Source of the DNA: a bacterium
Lineage (GTDB): Bacteria; JAMCPX01
NCBI GenBank assembly: GCA_027364825.1
Contig: DAHXOM010000380.1
Coordinates: 1-8,388 of the forward strand
DNA length: 8,388 nt
Direction: 5' to 3'
In this document: in pieces, positions 1-5,839 of the stretch
Layout: every line of letters starts with the position of its first letter
How positions within the stretch are numbered: position 1 is the first letter of the stretch
Position numbers and translations under genes: made by a program
The notes under the pieces: model-generated
Told to the model about the DNA's origin: nothing
What the model saw: the letters and a program-made list of their open reading frames with translations, nothing else
Database searches by the model: none

Positions 1-14
1 AAAATATTTTTGCA

Positions 15-20
15 GATAAT
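15..20 (+). promoter_or_regulatory. Possible -10 box for the tetR-activase operon
   Basis: GATAAT lies directly before the 20-bp palindrome and matches the sigma70 -10 consensus at five of six positions. The matching -35 would fall before base 1, so only half of the promoter can be judged. If it is real, transcription would start inside the palindrome at about 26-28, the usual arrangement for a self-repressing TetR gene. The surrounding A+T-rich sequence makes chance matches likely. Confidence 0.3.
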
Positions 21-40
21 TAGACTGACATGTCAGTCTA
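21..40. promoter_or_regulatory. Perfect 20-bp palindrome, likely TetR-family operator
   Basis: TAGACTGACATGTCAGTCTA is identical to its own reverse complement over all 20 bases. Symmetry stops at base 20/41. It lies 11 bases before the repressor's start codon and 2 bases before its Shine-Dalgarno sequence. The GACTGAC-GTCAGTC core resembles operators known for several TetR-family repressors. Binding here would block the adjacent -10 candidate and give autoregulation of the whole downstream operon. The regulator-operator link is inferred from position and symmetry. A role as an mRNA hairpin masking the ribosome binding site is an alternative. Confidence 0.7.
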
Positions 41-51
41 TTGGAGGGGTA

Positions 52-666
52 ATGCTGCCTGAAGAAAGAAAGCTATCCATTTTAAATGCTGCAAAAGAGA
101 TGTTTGCGATAAATGGGTACCACGATACAAGCATAAGCGATATTATAAAACGTGCCGATATAGCACGGGGAACGTTCTATCTTTATTTTAAGGATAAGCG
201 GGAGATCTTTGATGCACTGTTCGATCAGCTTCTCCAGAGGATCAACGAATCTTTGGAAAGGGTCGTCATATCCCCGGATCAAAAGCCTCCGCTTGATCAG
301 ATCACAGAAAACCTCAACAGGATATTCAAGCTTGCTATGAATGATCCGGAACTTGCAAGGATACTGTTCAGACATGCCCCGGGCATCGACAGTATAACCG
401 ACCAGAAGATTGAGGGCTTTTACAGTAAGATTGCATCGCTTATCGAGGGCGCATTATCTCTGGGAGAAAAGATGAACATTGTAAAAAAAGGCGACTTTAA
501 GCTCATGTCCCTATTCATGATGGGCGGGGTAAAGGAGATTATGGACAGGATCAACCGTCCGGAAAACAGCATGCCGCAGATCGATACACTGATAAAAGAG
601 CTGATGGACTTCAATCTTCACGGAATGGCCGCAATACCGTCCACCCCGGTAAAGGCGCAGGAGTAA
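52..666 (+). CDS. TetR/AcrR-family transcriptional repressor
   Basis: A 204-residue protein of typical TetR length, which should act as a cytoplasmic dimer that leaves its operator when a small ligand binds. The N-terminal DNA-binding domain is clear: a first helix (LSILNAAKEMFAINGY, residues 8-23) and then the helix-turn-helix TSISDIIKRADIARGTFYLYF (residues 26-46), including the hallmark GTFYLYFKDKREIF turn. The rest is a variable, mainly helical ligand domain with no recognisable ligand signature. The ATG at 52 was chosen because GGAGGGG stands at 43-49. A TTG start at 10 would make the palindromic operator coding and has no ribosome binding site. The gene ends 4 bases before the activase gene, whose AGGAG (659-663) lies inside this gene's end, so the two are co-transcribed. 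The probable target is the palindrome at 21-40. An acyl-CoA or its precursor acid as inducer is only a guess from the neighbours. Confidence 0.93.
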   Translation: MLPEERKLSILNAAKEMFAINGYHDTSISDIIKRADIARGTFYLYFKDKREIFDALFDQLLQRINESLERVVISPDQKPPLDQITENLNRIFKLAMNDPELARILFRHAPGIDSITDQKIEGFYSKIASLIEGALSLGEKMNIVKKGDFKLMSLFMMGGVKEIMDRINRPENSMPQIDTLIKELMDFNLHGMAAIPSTPVKAQE

Positions 667-670
667 AACT

Positions 671-3600
671 ATGGAAACAAAATATTATATAGGACTCGAT
701 GTCGGCTCCACGACCGTGAAAGGGGTTGTCATGGACGGTTCACAGAACATCCTTTACAGCTCTTATCAGAGGCACGAGGCAAGGCAGATCGAAACAGTCA
801 TAGAGTTCCTCTCGGTAATCGAAAAAAAGTTCGGCAATGCGGATATGAGCCTCTTTATTACCGGCAGCGGGGGCGGTACCATCGCATCCATACTGGGGTG
901 CAGGTATGTTCAGGAGGTAAACGCCATAACCCTGGTCATAGAAAAGCAGTACCCGGACATCAACAGTGTCATAGAGATAGGAGGACAGGACGCAAAGGCA
1001 ATAATATGGACCCTCGATCCGTCAACCGGGAGGAAACGTAGATTTACGACCATGAATGACAAGTGTGCCGGAGGCACGGGCACTGTTATAGACAGGATTT
1101 CCGGAAAGCTGAACATTACACAGCAATACCTGCCCCAGCTCCAATATACAGATACAAAGATCCATACCGTTGCAGGCAGGTGCGGCGTGTTTGCGGAGAT
1201 GGACATCAACAGCCTCCAGAAACAAGGTGTGCCTCCCGAAGAACTCATGGCTTCATTGTTTGATGCAATAGTACAGCAGAACCTGAGCGTGCTGACGCGG
1301 GGCAATACACTGAACCCGGATGTTCTTCTGCTCGGCGGCCCCAATACCTTTATACCCGCGCTGAAGCAGGCATGGCAGCACAATATACCTCTTCTCTGGG
1401 ATCAGAGGGGCATAAACGTAGACGGTGACCCGGCATCGCATATAAAGGTACCGGATAATGCACAGTTCTTTGCGGCGATAGGCAGTGTCCTGTACGGTGT
1501 GGAGGAAAATCGCGAAAGCGTTTTTAAAGATACAGGGGTACTGAAACAGCATCTTGACACGATAAGAAACACGGTAGATCCAGCCATGCAGAGGAATCAC
1601 GGCAAATCGGATGCGTCTGAGCTCTTTCTCAAAGACAATGCGCCTGTTCTGCGGTCTGCACTCAAGTTCAACGGGGAAAAAACCATCAGGGCGTACCTCG
1701 GCATAGACGGCGGCTCCACATCGACAAAAGGCGTGCTTATCACCGCGGACGGTGAGGTCATCGAACGTGCTTATATCCTGTCCCGCGGTAACCCGATCGA
1801 CGATACAAAACAGATCATCATGAGCCTGAACGACGGTGTAACCGCAAACGGCAAAAGCATTGAAATACTGGGGGCTGGTACGACCGGCTATGCAAAGGAC
1901 ATCATCAAAGAGGCAATCGGTGCTGATATTGCCATTGTGGAGACCGTGGCACACACCAATTCGGCGCTCTATTATTACAAGGACGTGGATGTTATATGCG
2001 ATGTTGGCGGGCAGGACATAAAGATCATCTTTCTCGATAACGGCAGGGTAAAAGATTTCAAACTGAACACGCAGTGCTCTGCGGGCAACGGATATTTTCT
2101 GCAGAACACGGCAAACAGGTTCGGCTATGAGATCAATCAATATGCAGAGGTGGCATTAAAAGCAGCACGTGCGCCGTCGTTCAACTATGGGTGTGCGGTG
2201 TTCCTCGAGGCTGATATCGTGAATTTCCAGCAGCAGGGATTTACCAGGGAAGAGATCATGGCAGGGCTTGCGGACGTACTTCCGAAGAACATCTGGCTCT
2301 ATGTCGTTCAGGAGTCCAATCTCGGCAAGTTCGGCAGGAATTTTGTTCTGCAGGGCGGGACGCACAACAACAAGGCTGTTGTAAAAGCACAGTATGATTT
2401 TATAAAAGCAAGAATACCGGATGCCAACATCATTGTGCATAAATATACCGGCGAGAGCGGTGCCATAGGGGCCGCTATGGAGGCGATTAGCGTATTGGGC
2501 ACCAGGGAATCAAGTTTCATCGGCATTGATGCCGTTCGCAGCCTTGCCTACTCGATAAAACAGGACCAATCCACCCGCTGTAATTTCTGCAAGAACAAAT
2601 GTCTGAGGATCTTTATCGACATGCACAGGGGCGGTGGGAAAGACAGCAGGTTTATTGTTGCATCATGCGAAAAGGGCATGGCGGACGACATCGATGCTGT
2701 GCGGACGGCGAATGCACAATTAAACAGGATAAAGAAAGATAACCCTAATTTTGCCGGTAACCAGCTCCGGCAGGCATTCTCCACGGATATTTATCAGCCC
2801 GCAGGTACGCTTCAATATACCGATAAACTACCTTCCGACAAAACCGCAGAGTATTTAATTACCCCTCCCTTGACGGGAGGGGAGAAAAGGGAGGGTGAAA
2901 CTCTCAATCAATCACCCCCACCTATCCTCCCCCATCAAGGGGGAGGGATAAAAGGGTATATTAATAAATCCATTCCAGCAATGATATTGCGGAAGAGCAC
3001 AAACGGGAAATATCTATCCATCCGCCAGCATACAAGGATAGGCATACCGAGGGCACTGAACATGTACAACACAGCACCGTTCTTCACCGGGTATCTGAAG
3101 GCAATCGGCATACCGGGCGAACATATCATTTTTTCGGATGTAACGGACGAGCTCATGTACAAGGAGGGCACCAGGAGGGGCTCGATCGACCAGTGCTTCC
3201 CGAGCAAGGCTGCTTTGGCCCATGTCCACAATCTGATCTACAAAAAACAAGTCGACCTCATATTCTATCCCATTATGCTGACGCTGAAAACAGAGCTGGT
3301 GAATACCTTAAACAGCCATGCATGCCCTTCCGCCACCATAACACCGGAGGTCATCAAGGCGGCATTCACAAAGCAGGACAATGTGTTTCAACAGCACGGC
3401 ATAACGTACGTGGATCCCGTACTCAACATGTCGGAGCCCGAACTTCTCAGATCCCAGATGTACAAATTCTTCAAGGAGTACTTCGGGGTGAGCAGGCAGG
3501 AAAACATCCGTGCCATCGAATCCGGCGAGCTTGCGCTGAAACAATTCTATAACGGTATGAGGGATAATGCGAGAAAAGTAATCGAAAGGCTCGAGCAAGA

Positions 3601-4156
3601 AAAAAGGGTGGGAATCGTCGTCCTGGGCAGGCCTTATCATGCAGACCCGGGCATCAATCACGATATACTCTCGGAGCTGCAGAAGCGCGGGTATCCCATA
3701 TTTACGGCAGAATCGCTCCCCGTGGATCAAGAAACGCTGCAGAAGCTGTTTGGCGATGAATTAAAGGCCGGAGAACTCGATGACCCGATGAGCATCGGCG
3801 ATGTGTGGAAAAACTCTTACAGCGAGAATACGAATAAAAAACTCTGGACGGCAAAATATGTTGCCCGGCACAAAAATCTCGTTGCAGTCGATCTTTCGAA
3901 CTTCAGATGCGGGAATGATGCTCCGATATACAGCACGGTAGAGTCTATTCTGAGGGCATCCGATACTCCGTATTTTACTTTTCATGACATAGACGAGAAC
4001 AAACATGCGGGCTCTATAAAGATAAGAATAGAGACTATCGATTATTTCCTCAGGCAATATATCGAGCAGCTGCAATCCGGCAGGGTAAAACAAGCAACGG
4101 ATAGGGCTGATATGCCGGTGCACAACGATACGGAAAAGGTTAGCGAGGTTATATGA
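671..4156 (+). CDS. Tandem-ATPase 2-hydroxyacyl-CoA dehydratase activase with DUF2229 region
   Basis: A 1161-residue cytoplasmic protein related to HgdC/BcrA/BadF activases, ATPases that use a [4Fe-4S] cluster and ATP to push one low-potential electron into a partner enzyme. Module 1 (about 4-275) has the nucleotide loop GLDVGSTTVKG (8-18), IGGQDAK, and cluster cysteines C132 (KCAGGTG) and C171 (GRCGVF). Module 2 (about 341-620) repeats this with GIDGGSTSTKG (344-354), VGGQDIK, C469 and C508. In both modules the cysteines are 39 apart, as in HgdC. A Cys group follows (C637, C640, C644, C666; CNFCKNKC). Residues about 729-765 come from an inserted palindromic repeat. The C-terminal region (787-1161) looks like DUF2229/COG3580 and has only three cysteines (C842, C885, C1080), resembling three-Cys cluster ligation in dehydratase subunits. 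The ATG at 671 follows AGGAG. The gene overlaps the next one by ATGA. The substrate is unknown: classical HgdAB or BcrBC partners are absent here. The family is sure, the role is not. Confidence 0.93.
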   Translation: METKYYIGLDVGSTTVKGVVMDGSQNILYSSYQRHEARQIETVIEFLSVIEKKFGNADMSLFITGSGGGTIASILGCRYVQEVNAITLVIEKQYPDINSVIEIGGQDAKAIIWTLDPSTGRKRRFTTMNDKCAGGTGTVIDRISGKLNITQQYLPQLQYTDTKIHTVAGRCGVFAEMDINSLQKQGVPPEELMASLFDAIVQQNLSVLTRGNTLNPDVLLLGGPNTFIPALKQAWQHNIPLLWDQRGINVDGDPASHIKVPDNAQFFAAIGSVLYGVEENRESVFKDTGVLKQHLDTIRNTVDPAMQRNHGKSDASELFLKDNAPVLRSALKFNGEKTIRAYLGIDGGSTSTKGVLITADGEVIERAYILSRGNPIDDTKQIIMSLNDGVTANGKSIEILGAGTTGYAKDIIKEAIGADIAIVETVAHTNSALYYYKDVDVICDVGGQDIKIIFLDNGRVKDFKLNTQCSAGNGYFLQNTANRFGYEINQYAEVALKAARAPSFNYGCAVFLEADIVNFQQQGFTREEIMAGLADVLPKNIWLYVVQESNLGKFGRNFVLQGGTHNNKAVVKAQYDFIKARIPDANIIVHKYTGESGAIGAAMEAISVLGTRESSFIGIDAVRSLAYSIKQDQSTRCNFCKNKCLRIFIDMHRGGGKDSRFIVASCEKGMADDIDAVRTANAQLNRIKKDNPNFAGNQLRQAFSTDIYQPAGTLQYTDKLPSDKTAEYLITPPLTGGEKREGETLNQSPPPILPHQGGGIKGYINKSIPAMILRKSTNGKYLSIRQHTRIGIPRALNMYNTAPFFTGYLKAIGIPGEHIIFSDVTDELMYKEGTRRGSIDQCFPSKAALAHVHNLIYKKQVDLIFYPIMLTLKTELVNTLNSHACPSATITPEVIKAAFTKQDNVFQQHGITYVDPVLNMSEPELLRSQMYKFFKEYFGVSRQENIRAIESGELALKQFYNGMRDNARKVIERLEQEKRVGIVVLGRPYHADPGINHDILSELQKRGYPIFTAESLPVDQETLQKLFGDELKAGELDDPMSIGDVWKNSYSENTNKKLWTAKYVARHKNLVAVDLSNFRCGNDAPIYSTVESILRASDTPYFTFHDIDENKHAGSIKIRIETIDYFLRQYIEQLQSGRVKQATDRADMPVHNDTEKVSEVI
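2855..2964. repeat. Palindromic repeat element inserted in frame within the activase gene
   Basis: About 110 bases bounded by TTAAT (2855-2859) and ATTAA (2960-2964). It consists of two inverted copies of one unit. The left half holds CCCCTCCC-TTGAC-GGGAGGGG (2862-2882), a perfect 8-bp stem. The right half holds CCTCCCCC-ATCAA-GGGGGAGG (2926-2946), also a perfect 8-bp stem, with a loop complementary to the first apart from one base. The outer parts (AGGGTGA at 2892-2898 and TCACCCCC at 2912-2919) also pair. It keeps the reading frame and encodes about 37 Gly/Pro-rich residues unlike the surrounding protein. It lies in a linker between recognisable domains, which explains why it can be tolerated. 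A 16-base match recurs at 5665-5680. Exact ends and any target-site duplication are uncertain. Confidence 0.8.
2875..2895 (+). other. Canonical G-quadruplex motif in the coding strand
   Basis: Within the left half of the inserted repeat, four G-runs (2875-2877, 2879-2881, 2889-2891, 2893-2895) are separated by loops of 1, 7 and 1 bases. This satisfies the G3+N1-7 rule on the strand that becomes mRNA. The first two runs also form one arm of the 8-bp hairpin, so the two structures would compete. Folding in the cell is not shown. Confidence 0.4.
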
Positions 4157-5601
4157 ATACCACAGAAGTAAAGCATTATAAGAAACCTGTTGAACTGCCC
4201 TTGACAAAGGAAGAGGTAAACACAACAACGATACTTTTCGGCGGGCTCACCCTCAACCATGAGCACTTGTTGAAAGGGGCCATAGAAAGCCTCGGATACC
4301 ATGCGGATTACCTCCCTGTTCCCGACAACCAATCATTACAGAAGGGTAAAGAATACGGTAACAGGGGACAGTGCAATCCAACCTATTATACCGTGGGCAA
4401 TCTTATTCGGTATCTGAACGGACTGAAAGAACGGGGCATAAAAGATATCGAGAAGAAGTTTGTTTTCCTTACGGCAGCAGCGTGCGGACCGTGCAGGTTC
4501 GGCATGTACGAATCGGAGTACAGAAAATCCCTGCAGAACGCTGGTTTTGGGAACTTCAGGATCCTTACCTTTGAACAATCGGACAAATTCAGTGAAACAT
4601 CCGGCGGCGGTCTGGATACGAACAGGGCCTTTTACACGGCACTGATAAAGTCACTGGTGCTCGGGGACATGCTGAACGAGATTGGGTACAGGATAAGGCC
4701 CTACGAAGAAATAAAAGGCGAGACCGATGAGGTGATAGCTATGTACCGGGAAAAACTTTTCATGGCGCTGCGGAACGGTTCATCGGTAAGAGAGCAACTG
4801 CACGGGCTTCGTGAAAGACTGGAACACATTAAGGTTGATTTTCTTACTGTTAAGCCGCTGGTGCAGATCATTGGGGAATTCTGGGCACAAACCACAGAAG
4901 GGGACGGCAATTATAAACTCGCACGATGGCTTGAATCCGAGGGCGCAGAAGTAAAACTGGAGCCTGTTTCAACATGGATAGATTACCTGCTGTGGAGCAG
5001 TATGCTTGAAGAAAAGGAAAAATTGAGGATCAAACCTGTAAAGTCCACGGAAAGAATGATAGGCATATTCATGCTGGAACGGCTTTTTAAATTTTATTTC
5101 AACACCTACCGGAGGGCCCTCGGTTCATGGATACAGAAACTCCCGTCACAGGGAAGGCTGGCCGGGTACGCCTCTCCTTATTTTGACGTGCACATAACAG
5201 GCGGAGAAGGTCATCTCGAGGTCGGCAAGCACATCATGGCTTTTAAGGACAAAAAAGCACATATGGTGGTTTCCGTAAAGCCGTTCGGCTGCATGCCGAG
5301 CACGCTCAGTGATGGCGTGCAGTCAAAGGTAACAAGCGATATTCCGAGCAGCATATTCGTTTCCATAGAAACATCCGGCGATGCGGAGATCAATGTGAAG
5401 AGCAGGGTACAGATGAAACTCTACGAAGCACGGCAGAAAGCAAGAGACGAGTTCGATACCGTACTTTCAGAGTATGGTGCAGAATATAATAATCTTAAAA
5501 ATTTACTGCAGAACAATCACAGGCTTTCAAACCCTATGATAAACATGCCGCACCGGTATACCGGGACAGCGGCAAACTTTGTATCGTTCATGTCCAGATG
5601 A
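4153..5601 (+). CDS. HgdB/COG3581-like 2-hydroxyacyl-CoA dehydratase-type protein
   Basis: A 482-residue protein resembling the D-component/beta-like family of 2-hydroxyacyl-CoA dehydratases, in the branch that accompanies large tandem activases (COG3581 type). In many bacteria this region is the C-terminal end of one giant activase polypeptide. Recognisable blocks are GQCNPTYYTVGNL (C74), TAAACGPCRFGMYE (C111, C114) and KPFGCMPSTLSDGVQSKV (C380). These four are the only cysteines in the whole protein, which suits a single [4Fe-4S] cluster, although ligation is inferred. There is no signal peptide or membrane segment, so it should be cytoplasmic. The start ATG overlaps the previous stop (ATGA, 4153-4156) and GAGG lies at 4145-4148, which implies translational coupling and roughly equal amounts of both proteins. 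It probably pairs with the DUF2229 region of the upstream protein to form a heterodimeric reductase or dehydratase core. The substrate is unknown, and catalytic activity cannot be assumed. Confidence 0.87.
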   Translation: MNTTEVKHYKKPVELPLTKEEVNTTTILFGGLTLNHEHLLKGAIESLGYHADYLPVPDNQSLQKGKEYGNRGQCNPTYYTVGNLIRYLNGLKERGIKDIEKKFVFLTAAACGPCRFGMYESEYRKSLQNAGFGNFRILTFEQSDKFSETSGGGLDTNRAFYTALIKSLVLGDMLNEIGYRIRPYEEIKGETDEVIAMYREKLFMALRNGSSVREQLHGLRERLEHIKVDFLTVKPLVQIIGEFWAQTTEGDGNYKLARWLESEGAEVKLEPVSTWIDYLLWSSMLEEKEKLRIKPVKSTERMIGIFMLERLFKFYFNTYRRALGSWIQKLPSQGRLAGYASPYFDVHITGGEGHLEVGKHIMAFKDKKAHMVVSVKPFGCMPSTLSDGVQSKVTSDIPSSIFVSIETSGDAEINVKSRVQMKLYEARQKARDEFDTVLSEYGAEYNNLKNLLQNNHRLSNPMINMPHRYTGTAANFVSFMSR

Positions 5602-5621
5602 CAGCCCGTTTTAATAATTCC

Positions 5622-5660
5622 GCAGCCCCATTGCCCAGGGCAGCGTATTAATCCTTTTTT
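5622..5660 (+). terminator. Weak terminator-like hairpin after the activase operon
   Basis: GCAGCCC (5622-5628) can pair with GGGCAGC (5638-5644) with one A-A mismatch and a 9-base loop. A run of six T follows at 5655-5660, but it lies 10 bases beyond the stem, farther than in a standard intrinsic terminator. The place, 20 bases after the operon's last stop and before the nadB promoter candidate, is right for transcription to end. The structure is imperfect. Confidence 0.35.
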
Positions 5661-5664
5661 ATTT

Positions 5665-5680
5665 CCCTCCCTTGACGGGA
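5665..5680. repeat. Fragment of the palindromic repeat found inside the activase gene
   Basis: CCCTCCCTTGACGGGA is identical to bases 2863-2878, the first hairpin of the in-gene element. The match ends abruptly: the following bases (CGGATTGACC) no longer pair or align, so this looks like a truncated or decayed copy. Its presence in a non-coding gap supports reading the in-gene sequence as a dispersed repeat. The rest of the 238-bp gap (5602-5839) holds the hairpin before it, the promoter candidate after it, and A+T-rich sequence in which I see no gene. Confidence 0.65.
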
Positions 5681-5764
5681 CGGATTGACCCGAAACATGC
5701 GATTAGTGAATTATTTTTCAATCGTATTTAGGGTTAAGGGATTACCCATTTTCCGTATATATCC

Positions 5765-5792
5765 TTGACACAGACATGAGCAGGGTTATAGA
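5765..5792 (+). promoter_or_regulatory. Probable sigma70-type promoter for nadB
   Basis: A perfect -35 TTGACA (5765-5770) is followed after 16 bases by TATAGA (5787-5792), which agrees with the -10 consensus in its first four positions. Transcription would start near 5799 and leave an untranslated leader of about 40 bases before the nadB ATG. The site lies downstream of the operon-end hairpin, so nadB is probably its own unit. No NadR, NrtR or NiaR operator is recognisable around it. Confidence 0.5.
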
Positions 5793-5839
5793 AATTGATC
5801 CGAAAAGCAATTACAATTTTGAGTTGCTAAGGAGATGGT

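Noticed and set aside
10..51. Upstream TTG start adding 14 residues to the TetR protein
   Set aside because: It would make the 20-bp palindrome coding and has no ribosome binding site, whereas the ATG at 52 has GGAGGGG just before it and begins at the usual TetR N-terminus.
1253..2140. 295-codon open frame on the minus strand inside the activase gene
   Set aside because: It lies opposite strongly conserved activase sequence (both nucleotide loops and cluster cysteines), has no recognisable domain or ribosome site, and is best explained as a shadow frame.
5700..5747. Short inverted repeats (CGATT...AATCG, GGGT...ACCC) before nadB as a riboswitch or NAD-responsive operator
   Set aside because: The stems are only 4-5 bp with bulges, lie upstream of the promoter candidate, and match no NAD-related riboswitch or operator I know.
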